Origin: CADEDH01 sp965216205
Lineage (GTDB): Bacteria; Actinomycetota; Acidimicrobiia; Acidimicrobiales; SZUA-35
NCBI GenBank assembly: GCA_965216205.1
Contig: OZ244139.1
Location: 4,216,001-4,280,000 of the forward strand
Length of the DNA: 64,000 nucleotides
Reading direction: 5' to 3'
Shown: positions 7,087-14,837 of the stretch, piece after piece
Position numbering within the stretch: position 1 is the first letter of the stretch
Layout of the letters: every line of letters begins with the position of its first letter
The notes under the pieces: generated by a model
Seen by the model: only the letters and a program-made list of their open reading frames with translations
What the model was told of the DNA's origin: nothing
Database searches by the model: none
Made by a program: the position numbers and the translations under genes

Positions 7087-8739
7087 ATGACGACCGACAT
7101 CGATCTCGGGATCGACCACCTCACCGACGTCGAGATGATCGGGCGGGGCGGGTTCAGCGTCGTGTACTCGGCAAGCCACACGCTCTTCAAGCGGCGGATG
7201 GCGGTCAAGCTGCTGAACTCGCTCTCGAAGGAGTCCGACCGTCTGCGCTTCGAACGCGAGTGCGAGGTGCTGGGACGCCTGTCCGACCACCCGAACGTGG
7301 TGAGCGTGTACAACGCCGGCTACACGGCGACCGACCGGCCCTACCTGCTGATGGAGCTGGTGGAGGGGGGCACCCTCCAGGACCGCCTCGAGAGCGGCGG
7401 TCCCCTCCCCTGGCGGGAGGCCGTCGCCCACCTCATCCCGATCTGCGGTGCGCTGGCCGCGGCCCACGCCGAGTCGATCCTCCACCGCGACGTCAAGCCC
7501 GAGAACATCCTCCTCACCGAGGACGGCAAGCCACGACTCGCCGACTTCGGCATCGCCTCGCTGCGCGACGCCACCGGGGCCACATCGACCCACATCACTG
7601 CGAGCATGCTCCACACCGCACCGGAGACGTTCGAGAACCGGCGCGACGAGCGCTCCGACCTGTACTCCCTCGCCTCGACCCTGTTCGCGCTCATCGTGGG
7701 TCGGGCGCCGTTCTGGCAGCCGACCGACGAGTCGATCCATCCGCTGATGAATCGGCTCCTGAACGATCCCGCCCCATCGATGCCCGACGGGTCGGCGCCG
7801 CCGTCGCTCTCGTCTCTCGTGCAGCGATGCCTGGCCAAGGACCCCGACCGGCGGCCCCAGTCGGCTGAGGCGCTGGGCGAGGAGCTGGCGGCGATTCTCG
7901 ACGCCGACAGCGGGGTTGCCGATCTGTCACGATTGCCGTCGCCACCGGCCAACTTCTTCACCCCGCCGACCCCCGCCGGCCAGGTGAGCCACGGCTTCAC
8001 CGACCGAACCGACACCCCACAGCCCGGCCCCGGACCAGGCCACCGCACGGCACCCGATCGGTTCGCCCCGTCACCACCGGCGTCGTTTCCCGGACTGCCT
8101 GGACCGCCGTCGAACTCCGGCGAGGTCTACCCGGTTCGGCCGATGCCCATCGGACCGCAGGTCGCGCCCGGTTGGTACCACGCCACGGGCGACCCCGCCG
8201 GCACCCAGCGCTACTGGTCGGGGTCGGGGTGGCAGGGGCCACCGCAGCCGGCCGGTGGCTCATCGACCGACCGGTTGGCGGCCCACGGCCTGCAACTGGC
8301 CACCGCGGAACGACGGATCCTGGCCCGCCTGATCGACCTCGTCGTGTGGGCCGGCCTGTGGGTGGTCCTGCTGGTCGCCATCGTTCCCGGCACGGAGGAG
8401 GGTGGAGCCGAGTACATCCACATCCTGGCCCTCGGGGTGTTCACCACGATCGCGATCGCCGCCTACGAGATCGGGATGGTCGCAGCGGTCGGTGCCACCC
8501 TCGGAAAGCTGTTGACGACCTGCCGGATCGTGGGCGAGGACGGTTCACCGGTGGGGTTCTCCGCGGCCGCGACCCGCATGCTGCTCTTCGTCTGCCTGTC
8601 GGTGTTCTCCTCGGCCGTCTTCTTCCCGCTCCTGATCATGCTCGTGATCACGGGCCTCGCCATCGGGTCGCTCGTCAACCACGAGAGACGACAGACGATG
8701 TGGGACCGTCACGCCCACACGCTCGTCGTGACGAGCTGA
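7087..8739 (+). CDS. Ser/Thr protein kinase with DUF2510 and RDD membrane domain
   Basis: This is a 550-aa PknB-like (Hanks-type) kinase. The glycine loop IGRGGFSVVYSA is at 18-29, catalytic Lys 41 in AVKLL, HRDVKPENILL at 133-143, DFG at 153-155 and APE at 178-180, so it should be active. Residues ~290-355 are Pro-rich. A DUF2510 motif (GWYHATGDPAGTQRYWSGSGW) spans ~361-382. The C-terminal ~145 residues form an RDD domain with hydrophobic helices and the motif LARLIDLVVWAG. The usual extracellular PASTA region is absent; the RDD domain anchors the kinase instead. Such an anchor could sense the membrane or an ion, but that is inference. The gene is monocistronic. Confidence 0.88.
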   Translation: MTTDIDLGIDHLTDVEMIGRGGFSVVYSASHTLFKRRMAVKLLNSLSKESDRLRFERECEVLGRLSDHPNVVSVYNAGYTATDRPYLLMELVEGGTLQDRLESGGPLPWREAVAHLIPICGALAAAHAESILHRDVKPENILLTEDGKPRLADFGIASLRDATGATSTHITASMLHTAPETFENRRDERSDLYSLASTLFALIVGRAPFWQPTDESIHPLMNRLLNDPAPSMPDGSAPPSLSSLVQRCLAKDPDRRPQSAEALGEELAAILDADSGVADLSRLPSPPANFFTPPTPAGQVSHGFTDRTDTPQPGPGPGHRTAPDRFAPSPPASFPGLPGPPSNSGEVYPVRPMPIGPQVAPGWYHATGDPAGTQRYWSGSGWQGPPQPAGGSSTDRLAAHGLQLATAERRILARLIDLVVWAGLWVVLLVAIVPGTEEGGAEYIHILALGVFTTIAIAAYEIGMVAAVGATLGKLLTTCRIVGEDGSPVGFSAAATRMLLFVCLSVFSSAVFFPLLIMLVITGLAIGSLVNHERRQTMWDRHAHTLVVTS

Positions 8740-8771
8740 CCAGCCGACGGCGACCGATCGGCCCTACCGGG

Positions 8772-10256
8772 TCAGTGCACCTGGCGACCGTCGGTCCGGA
8801 GGCTGGGGGTCTCGGCCCCGAGTTGGCCGAGGTCCGGCTCCGGTCGAGCGGTCTCGGGCGAGCCGGCCAGCGCCGCTTCGAGCGACGCTGCCAGCGACAG
8901 CAGCCGATGGTCGCCATGGGCGGGGCCGATGAGCTGCAAGCCGAACGGCATCCCGGTGTGGTCGAGGCCGCACGGCAGCGCGGTCACGGGGTGGCCGACG
9001 ACGGTGATGGCCGCGGTGAGGGCCAGCCAGGCCATGTAGTTGTCGACCGGGGCACCGTCGACCTCGAGTGGGTACAGGTCCCGCCAGGGGAACGGCGACA
9101 CGCTCACGCCGGGGCAGACGATCACGTCGACATCGTCGAAAACGGCCTGGAACGCCTGGTGGAGGTCCATCTGGGTTCGACGAGCCCTGGCGATGTCGGC
9201 CATCGGCGTGGCCAACGCGGCGTCGTAGGTGCTACGGATGTTCGGGTTGAACCGCTCGTCCCAGCCCTCGGCCTCACGGTGGTACTGGGCAACGAAAACG
9301 TCGCTCCGGAGCAGCCAGTCGATCTCCGACGCCGGCCGGAGGTCCACGTCGACCGCCGAGCACGACCCGACGAGGTCGGCGATCGCATCGACCCGCTGGC
9401 GGAACGTCGACCGGATCGACGACGACACCAGCACGCCACCGAGGTCCTCGGTGACGCCGACCCGCAGGTCGCGCAGGTCGACCGGTTCGAGCGACGCGAA
9501 GGCGCCGGCGTCGAGCGGATAGGACATCGGGTCGCGTCGCGAGTGGCCGGCGATGACCGACAGCAGCAGGGCGGTGTCGGCCACGGTACGACCCATGGGT
9601 CCCTGCACCGAATAGAAGGTCTGGGGGATGGTCCGCTCGTCGAACGGGACCACGCCGGGCGTCGCCCGATGACCGACGACGCCGGTGTAGCAGGCGGGGA
9701 TCCTCAGGCTGCCACCGTGGTCGGAGCCGGTGGCGAGCGGCACCATCCCAGTGGCGAGCACGACCGCCGAGCCACCAGACGAGCCACCACAGGTCTTGTC
9801 CACGTCGAACGGGTTGCCGGTGGCCCCGAACAGGCGGTTGACCGTGTTCGCCCCGATGCTGCGCTCGGGGATGTTCGTCTTGCCGACCACGATCCCGCCG
9901 GCCGCCCTGACCCGGGCCACGATGCCGGCGTCGGCGTCGGGCACGTTGTCGGCGAACGACTCGGCGCCGTAGGTGGTGACGATCCCGGCCGTCGCCTGCA
10001 GGTCCTTGATCCCCACCGGGAGACCGTGGAGGGGCGGTAGCTCGCGCCCGTCACGCGCTGCCAGGACCACCGCCTCGGCAGCGGTCGCCGCCTCCTCCCT
10101 GGCCCGCTCGTCGGCCCTCGTGACCATCGCGTTCACCGCAGGATCGACGGCATCGATCCGGGCCAGGCACGACTCGAGCAACTCGACGGGCGACAGCTCC
10201 GACCGACCGATCGACGCCCTGGCCTCGACTGCGGTCAGGTCACACGGCTCCGCCAC
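8772..10256 (-). CDS. Amidase (amidase-signature family)
   Basis: This is a 494-aa amidase-signature enzyme hydrolysing carboxamides or aryl/acyl amides. The Ser-cisSer-Lys triad is visible: Lys84 in LPVGIKD, cis-Ser159 in CGGSSGG, and the nucleophile Ser183 in GSDHGGSLRIPA. The C-terminal VGHPVTALPCG and MPFGLQLIGPAH are family-typical. The frame is open further upstream, but the GTG at 10256 sits eight nucleotides after TACAGT (10265-10270), fitting the leaderless pattern. The substrate cannot be deduced; the neighbourhood lacks transport genes, and GatA is unlikely because no gatB/gatC is adjacent. Confidence 0.88.
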   Translation of the reverse strand: MAEPCDLTAVEARASIGRSELSPVELLESCLARIDAVDPAVNAMVTRADERAREEAATAAEAVVLAARDGRELPPLHGLPVGIKDLQATAGIVTTYGAESFADNVPDADAGIVARVRAAGGIVVGKTNIPERSIGANTVNRLFGATGNPFDVDKTCGGSSGGSAVVLATGMVPLATGSDHGGSLRIPACYTGVVGHRATPGVVPFDERTIPQTFYSVQGPMGRTVADTALLLSVIAGHSRRDPMSYPLDAGAFASLEPVDLRDLRVGVTEDLGGVLVSSSIRSTFRQRVDAIADLVGSCSAVDVDLRPASEIDWLLRSDVFVAQYHREAEGWDERFNPNIRSTYDAALATPMADIARARRTQMDLHQAFQAVFDDVDVIVCPGVSVSPFPWRDLYPLEVDGAPVDNYMAWLALTAAITVVGHPVTALPCGLDHTGMPFGLQLIGPAHGDHRLLSLAASLEAALAGSPETARPEPDLGQLGAETPSLRTDGRQVH

Positions 10257-10427
10257 GCCACCCGACTGTACTCCGATCGACAATGCCGAGCGTGGTTCGT
10301 CCGGCCCACCACGGCGGGCGGTTTCGTTGCTGTGCCACGGCGCGCACCCTGCCACAATCGACGACAACCGGCGACCGACTCCCCAGGGGTCGCCGCCCCG
10401 ATCGAGCGACTGCGAGGTGAAACGGCC

Positions 10428-10589
10428 ATGGACGAGCAGGTGACGGACGAGGCGCTTCGGAGGCTGCTCGACAAGGGCCACGAGGACATCCGGACCGATC
10501 CGGAGCTGACGGAGAAGGTCCGACAGCACACGGTCACCCGGCTGGACGAGCTGGCGGCCAGGATCGCCGAGGAGCTCGGACTCGAGTAG
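10428..10589 (+). CDS. Small conserved-looking helical protein
   Basis: This 53-aa soluble, acidic, probably all-helical protein (DEALRRLLDKGHEDI, then VTRLDELAARIAEELG) starts at ATG 10428 after GAGGTGAAA at 10414-10422. It lies in the gap between the amidase promoter and the end of the Roadblock/GTPase operon, on the opposite strand. I do not recognise the family. Codon pattern and ribosome site support a real gene. Its tail-to-tail position, 24 nt from the GTPase stop, gives no functional hint. Confidence 0.55.
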   Translation: MDEQVTDEALRRLLDKGHEDIRTDPELTEKVRQHTVTRLDELAARIAEELGLE

Positions 10590-10613
10590 TCGCCGAAGCT
10601 CCCTCCGGCCGGG

Positions 10614-11816
10614 TCAGGCCCCGGAGATGAACTGCTTCACCTTCTCCAACATCGTCGTCGCCTCCTCGGATCGGTCCGAGCGGCGGTCGGGCGGCGGAGG
10701 CTGGTGATGCGACCGGATCGCGTCCGCCCCGGGGGGCGGAGGACCGTCGTCGTCTTGGCGGTCGGATGCCCGGTGCTCGGGCGGCGGCGCCAGGTCAGAG
10801 GTCTCGACCCCCACGGGCAGGGGTGTCGCCGTGTCGGGCGGGAGCAGCGCAGGTGGGACCGTGGCGGCCGGGTGCGTCTCGGCCGGCTCGGTCACGGCTT
10901 GCCGCGCCTCGGCCGCGATCGGCTCGGCGGTCACCGTCGTGGCCTCGGCCGCGGTCGGCTCGGCGCTCACCGTTCGCCGGTCCTCCCGGCGGCGGCTCGG
11001 AAGCCTGGCCGGCTCCGCCGCCGGTCGGTCGGAGGCTGGCGCGTCCCGGTCGACCACCGCGAAGCCGGGCCCACCGGCGCTCGGGGCCGCCCCGCTCGCC
11101 GATCCCCCGGCGTGGGTGGCGATCTGGGCCGCCGATGTCGCCAGCTCCACCAGCGCCTCCTGTTCAGGTTCCGGCAGGCTCGCGAGCAGATCCTCCGGCG
11201 ACCCGATGGACAGCCCACCAGCAGCCTGATCGGCGTGGCGGGGCTGCTGTGAGCCGAGTTCCTCGAGGCCGCCGCGAACAGCGAACACGAACGCCTGCCG
11301 TAGGCCGTCGCCAGCCGTGGCCACGGTCTCGACGACCGTGTGGGCGTCGTCGAGCTCGAGCATCGTCCGCAGCTCGTCGATCTCCACCAGCTCATCGGCG
11401 TCGCGCTTGTTGGCCTGCACGACCAGCCGGGCGCTCGGATTCCCACCGGCACCGAGGATCGATCGCACGGTGGCGAACAAGGTGCTCGTTGCGGGATCCA
11501 CCTCGGCAGAGCTGTCGACCACGAACAACACCGAGTGGGCGAGGCCGACGATGTGAGCCGCTATCTCGGGACGGGTGTCGCTCCCGAGGGCGATGAGCTG
11601 GGTCTCGATGGGGCGACCCTCGTGCCGTCCGCCCTCGTACTCCATCCACTCGAACGACGTCGACCCGTCGACTGAGCGATGGGAGGTGACCGCCTGGCCG
11701 AGGCGGTCGGCCAGGGTTCGTATGGTGGTGGTCTTCCCGGCCATCGCCAGGCCGCAGATGACGATCCGCAGTGAGCCGAGCTGCCGGTCTGTGGCATCTG
11801 ATCTCGAAGCGTTCAC
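10614..11816 (-). CDS. Small GTPase with long disordered C-terminal tail (last gene of Roadblock operon)
   Basis: This 400-aa protein has an N-terminal Ras/Arf-like G domain (about 1-190). G1 is GLAMAGKTTT at 22-31 and G4 is NKRD at 136-139; there is a hydrophobic strand SVLFVVDSS before it. The G3 position reads ALGSDTRPE rather than DxxGQ, so the catalytic switch is altered, as in the MglA-like/SRPRB-like group. Residues ~200-380 are Ala/Pro/Glu-rich and probably disordered. The last 12 residues (MLEKVKQFISGA) could form an amphipathic helix able to bind membrane or a partner. The GTG start at 11816 has GGAGGT six bases upstream. It follows the DUF4388-like gene by 13 nt. Confidence 0.8.
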   Translation of the reverse strand: MNASRSDATDRQLGSLRIVICGLAMAGKTTTIRTLADRLGQAVTSHRSVDGSTSFEWMEYEGGRHEGRPIETQLIALGSDTRPEIAAHIVGLAHSVLFVVDSSAEVDPATSTLFATVRSILGAGGNPSARLVVQANKRDADELVEIDELRTMLELDDAHTVVETVATAGDGLRQAFVFAVRGGLEELGSQQPRHADQAAGGLSIGSPEDLLASLPEPEQEALVELATSAAQIATHAGGSASGAAPSAGGPGFAVVDRDAPASDRPAAEPARLPSRRREDRRTVSAEPTAAEATTVTAEPIAAEARQAVTEPAETHPAATVPPALLPPDTATPLPVGVETSDLAPPPEHRASDRQDDDGPPPPGADAIRSHHQPPPPDRRSDRSEEATTMLEKVKQFISGA

Positions 11817-11829
11817 GGTGAGACCTCCA

Positions 11830-12720
11830 TCACGAAGCGAGCTTCTGAATGAGCTTCCGGAGCGCCGAGCGGCGGCCCGGCGCCGTGTCGGCGTGCGCAG
11901 CCGACGGTGCCGACCCGCTACCAGCCGATCCGGTCCCCGCCGATCGGTCGGAACCCGAACCGTCGGGCGTCGATCCGCCCGCTGTCTTCGACGTCATTGC
12001 GGCGATTGCCCCTCGTCGGTCGGCGGAACTGGTGGACGATCCGGACGCGGCGGCCGTGGCCGACCACGATCGGTCCTGGAGTGAGCGGCGGCCGCGATCG
12101 GGGGCTCCCGTCGACGGCTTGTTGAGCAGCGCCGCCCGTACCTGTGACGGACGGACGGGTCGGCTGCTCCGCTCGACCGGTGGCTGCTCGGACGTCGTCG
12201 ACTGCTCGGGCGCCGCCGTGCGCGAGGTCTCGACCTTCTCGACCGCGGCGCTCGTCCCCCTGGTCTCGCGGGTCCCCCTGGTCTCGCGGGTCCCCCTGGT
12301 CTTGGCGGTCTTGGCGGTCTTGGCGGTCTTGTCGGCCTTGTCGGTCTTGTCGGTCTTGTCGGTCTTGTCGGCCTTGTCGGTGCTCGGAGCTGACGAAACC
12401 TGTTCGAGCTCGTCGAACAACTGGTCGACGTCATAGCGACGGCGAACGTGGACCCCGGCGGCGTCGGTGATCGGCATGACCCGGTAGCTCCCGGTGTAGC
12501 CGCCATCGGTCATCATGGTCCGCAGCTTGGCGACGAGGAACGCCTTGCCGGCCTCGGCATTGTCGGAGCGCCGTCGGAGGTCGTTCACCACTCGCCCGTC
12601 GATGATGGTGAGGCGATGGTCACCTCCAGCCAGCTCGAGGACCCCGTAGAGATGCCGCTCCGCGGCTTCCTCGAGGATCCTCTTCAGGTCACCCTGACCC
12701 AGTGTTCCTTCTACCTGCAC
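11830..12720 (-). CDS. DUF4388 (PATAN)-like N-terminal domain with low-complexity tail
   Basis: This is a 296-aa protein. The first ~100 residues resemble DUF4388/PATAN domains (MQVEGTLGQGDLKRILEEA, then HLYGVLELAGGDHRLTIIDG and VVND), a module often paired with bacterial small GTPases and response regulators. From ~115 on it is a charged, repetitive linker: about seven D/A-K-T repeats, then three GTRETR-type repeats, then Ser/Arg-rich sequence ending in RRSALRKLIQKLAS, a basic amphipathic helix. The GTG start at 12720 has AAGGAG upstream. It lies between Roadblock protein C and the long GTPase, so it is probably their adaptor. The PATAN assignment is by pattern and only moderate. Confidence 0.62.
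   Translation of the reverse strand: MQVEGTLGQGDLKRILEEAAERHLYGVLELAGGDHRLTIIDGRVVNDLRRRSDNAEAGKAFLVAKLRTMMTDGGYTGSYRVMPITDAAGVHVRRRYDVDQLFDELEQVSSAPSTDKADKTDKTDKTDKADKTAKTAKTAKTRGTRETRGTRETRGTSAAVEKVETSRTAAPEQSTTSEQPPVERSSRPVRPSQVRAALLNKPSTGAPDRGRRSLQDRSWSATAAASGSSTSSADRRGAIAAMTSKTAGGSTPDGSGSDRSAGTGSAGSGSAPSAAHADTAPGRRSALRKLIQKLAS
12256..12382. repeat. In-frame tandem repeats in the DUF4388-like gene
   Basis: An 18-nt unit (CCCCCTGGTCTCGCGGGT) is repeated about 2.5 times, followed by roughly a dozen copies of a 9-nt unit of the form TTG(T/G)CGG(T/C)C. All lengths are multiples of three, so copy-number change would lengthen or shorten the encoded linker without a frameshift. Confidence 0.85.
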
Positions 12721-12749
12721 GTCCGTGCTCCTTGGCAGCCCACGCCGCC

Positions 12750-12790
12750 TACGGGCCGGTGCCCGAGTTGATCCCGATCACCGGCCCGTA
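12750..12790. promoter_or_regulatory. 12-bp perfect hairpin between operon genes
   Basis: TACGGGCCGGTG (12750-12761) and CACCGGCCCGTA (12779-12790) are perfectly complementary across a 17-nt loop. It occupies most of the 88-nt gap between Roadblock C and the DUF4388-like gene in the same operon. No U-run follows, so it is more likely an mRNA-processing/stability element or partial attenuator than a full terminator. Confidence 0.65.
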
Positions 12791-12808
12791 CCGATCCCAC
12801 GATCACCG

Positions 12809-13180
12809 CTAGGCGGCAAGCGCTTCGGTGTGCTTGTTGATGCCGTTCCGGACGATCGCCAGGTTGGCGGCGGAGCGGTCTGCGGCCAGGTACAGGAAGG
12901 TCGTCGGCGTGACGAGCCGGATCATGTGGATCTGATCGGACAGCGTCATCGTCATGTCCTCCAGGTCCATGTCGAGCTGAAGCGCGCTCATGACCTTCTG
13001 CTTCTGCTTGACGATCTCGCTGTTGTAGGCGCTCGCAGCGGAGAGGTCGAAGTCGTCCCGAATCGAGTAGACCCCGAGCGTGATGCCCGAGTCGAGGTCG
13101 ACCAGGGCGGCGGCGATGAACCCCGGCATCGAGGAAGCCATCTCCTCGATGATCGAAGCTACTTGATCTTCTGTCTGCAT
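12809..13180 (-). CDS. Roadblock/LC7-domain protein C
   Basis: This 123-aa single-domain Roadblock/LC7 protein belongs to the fold of MglB and dynein light chains, which act as regulators (GAP/GEF-like) or scaffolds for small GTPases. Typical features are the strand AAALVDLDSGITLG near 23-36, the helix NSEIVKQKQKVMSAL near 53-67, and the strand pair MTMTLSDQIHMIRLV and FLYLAADRSAANLAIV. It is clearly a paralogue of protein A at 14298-14663 (same order of motifs). The ribosome site is AAAGGAAAG. It is 61 nt downstream of Roadblock B. It probably dimerises with A or B and binds one of the GTPases. Confidence 0.85.
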   Translation of the reverse strand: MQTEDQVASIIEEMASSMPGFIAAALVDLDSGITLGVYSIRDDFDLSAASAYNSEIVKQKQKVMSALQLDMDLEDMTMTLSDQIHMIRLVTPTTFLYLAADRSAANLAIVRNGINKHTEALAA

Positions 13181-13241
13181 GTCTTTCCTTTGCTGGTTCT
13201 GGTTTCTGGGTTTGAAAGCTCTTGTGAGCGATGGCCCGGTG

Positions 13242-13604
13242 CTAGGCGGATACTTCCGCCAGCGAGCCGATCACCTCGCGGGCCTTGAGGTGGAGGAGGG
13301 CGAGGTTGACCGACGGGCGACCGAGCACGGTCAGCGCTCCCCCGTCGGCACTGGAGTAGATGACCACGTAGCCTGACGTGGACCGGACCACGATCTCCTC
13401 GAGCTGGCCGGTCCCGGCCAGCTCCGCCAGCCGGTCACCGAGACCTCTCGACGAGGCGATGATCGCTGCCGTGGACCTCGGATCGTGGTTCGCGAGAGCC
13501 GAGGCGAGCGGGTGACCATCGGGGGATGCGAGCAGCGCACCATCGATGTTCGGTACCGAGTTCGCCAGCTTCGTCGTGAGCTTCTGCAGACGATCGCTGT
13601 CCAT
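13242..13604 (-). CDS. Roadblock/LC7-domain protein B
   Basis: This 120-aa Roadblock/LC7 protein is of the MglB/CvnB class: NIDGALLASPDGHPLAS near 19-35, DPRSTAAIIASSRGLGDRLA, and IVVRSTSGYVVIYSSADGGAL with NLALLHLKAREV at the end. It differs from A and C and is closest in pattern to conservon CvnB proteins. Its ATG directly abuts the TAG of the upstream GTPase (no spacer), with GGAGG inside that gene, so the two are translationally coupled. A one-to-one GTPase-Roadblock pair is therefore likely. Confidence 0.85.
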   Translation of the reverse strand: MDSDRLQKLTTKLANSVPNIDGALLASPDGHPLASALANHDPRSTAAIIASSRGLGDRLAELAGTGQLEEIVVRSTSGYVVIYSSADGGALTVLGRPSVNLALLHLKAREVIGSLAEVSA

Positions 13605-14270
13605 CTATTCCTCCAATCCTGCGCCTGCCGGCTCCCCGACGGTCACGGGGGTGGCAGAGGCGTCGTCCTTCGCCGCGAGCCGAGCGGACTCGATGATCTC
13701 GTCCTCGGCGCTCAGCTCTTCATCGTCGTCCTCGGGCATCGCATCGAGGACGAGGAACAACAACTCGATGAGGGTGTCCTTCGCGCTGACTGGATCCCTG
13801 GGGTCACAGACGAGGTAGCGAGCATCCGGAACCGAGATGACCTCCTCGGCCATGTCGAGCACGGCCTCGTCGTCGTCGGCCCGGTTGACCGCGATGATCA
13901 CGGGCACCGGGTGCTGGGAGCGGAAGAACTCGACGACACGTGCCGCCTCCGTCCATCCGTCCGGGTTGGTGGCATCGACGAGCAGGATGAAGCCATCCAT
14001 CCCTCGGCCGACGATGTTCCACATGAAGCTGAAGCGCTCCTGGCCCGGCACCCCGTAGATGTTGAGGTCGACGGCGAAGTCACCCCCATCGGCGACGAAC
14101 GTGCCGTACTCCATGCCAACGGTCGTCGTGTCCTTGACCGTGGCCTCGGCGCCGGACGTCGGGACCTCGGTCCCGACGAGATGGCCATCGGTGATCGAGG
14201 AGATCAACGTGGTCTTTCCGGCGCCGAACGGTCCTCCGACGACAACTTTGAACTCGAACCGTTCGGACAC
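13605..14270 (-). CDS. CvnD/MglA-like small GTPase
   Basis: This 221-aa P-loop GTPase is of the actinobacterial CvnD (conservon) type. G1 is GGPFGAGKT at 12-20, a threonine-rich switch I (VKDTTTVGMEYG) at 45-56, G3 reads YGVPGQERF at 72-80 with the Gln retained but the usual Asp replaced, and G4 is NRAD at 129-132. The C-terminal ~35 residues are acidic. The start is GTG 14270. It sits 27 nt after Roadblock A and is coupled to Roadblock B. By analogy it would be a membrane- or pole-recruited switch; no histidine kinase (CvnA) or DUF742 protein (CvnC) is adjacent. Confidence 0.88.
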   Translation of the reverse strand: MSERFEFKVVVGGPFGAGKTTLISSITDGHLVGTEVPTSGAEATVKDTTTVGMEYGTFVADGGDFAVDLNIYGVPGQERFSFMWNIVGRGMDGFILLVDATNPDGWTEAARVVEFFRSQHPVPVIIAVNRADDDEAVLDMAEEVISVPDARYLVCDPRDPVSAKDTLIELLFLVLDAMPEDDDEELSAEDEIIESARLAAKDDASATPVTVGEPAGAGLEE

Positions 14271-14297
14271 GGGAATCTACGACCGATGCCAGCGTCG

Positions 14298-14663
14298 TCA
14301 GACGACGACTTTGGACTCGAGACCCTCGAGTTGGCGGCGGGCCATGGCCAGGTTGGCCGTGGAGCGGTTGAGGGCGAGGTAGATGAAGAGCCCGTCCTGC
14401 TCGGACGCCTTCATCAGCCGGATCAGGTGGTACTGGGTGCCGAGCGTGATCAGGATGTCCTCGATGGTGTCGTCGAGGCCGAGCTGGGCCATCGTGGCCA
14501 TCTTGGCCCGCACGACCTCGGTGTTGCCCGCTGCGGCCACCTCGAGGTCGAGGCCGCCACCACCGGCCGAGGCGAGGGTCATGCCGGAGCCGTAGTCGAC
14601 GAGCGCGACACCGACTGCGCCCGTGATCTCCATCGCTTCGTTCATTACGTCGTCAAGCGCCAT
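14298..14663 (-). CDS. Roadblock/LC7-domain protein A (first gene of the operon)
   Basis: This 121-aa Roadblock/LC7 protein has GVALVDYGSGMTLAS near 18-32, NTEVVRAKMATMAQL near 47-61, ILITLGTQYHLIRLM near 69-83, and FIYLALNRSTANLAMAR near 92-108. It is paralogous to protein C. The ATG at 14663 has AAGG upstream. The preceding 174 nt (14664-14837), up to the end of the hydantoinase gene, hold no other gene I can support and should contain the operon promoter; I could not pick a convincing -35/-10 pair. Confidence 0.85.
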   Translation of the reverse strand: MALDDVMNEAMEITGAVGVALVDYGSGMTLASAGGGGLDLEVAAAGNTEVVRAKMATMAQLGLDDTIEDILITLGTQYHLIRLMKASEQDGLFIYLALNRSTANLAMARRQLEGLESKVVV

Positions 14664-14837
14664 CAGTTGCCTTCTCTCTGTTGAAGTGATTCCTCGGTCG
14701 GCCGGCGCCTGCGATTCGCGGTCGCCACGTACCAGCCCGAACTGACTATCGGCGCGCTGTCTGTCGACCTGAGAGGGGACGCGAAGAAAACCACCGCGGC
14801 TGAACCCGACGGCGGGAAGAGACCGCTCGGTGGCGGG

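Noticed and set aside
10614..14663. Roadblock operon as a complete conservon (Cvn) locus
   Set aside because: No CvnA histidine-kinase-like gene or CvnC DUF742 gene lies on either side; the neighbours are a small helical protein and the hydantoinase.
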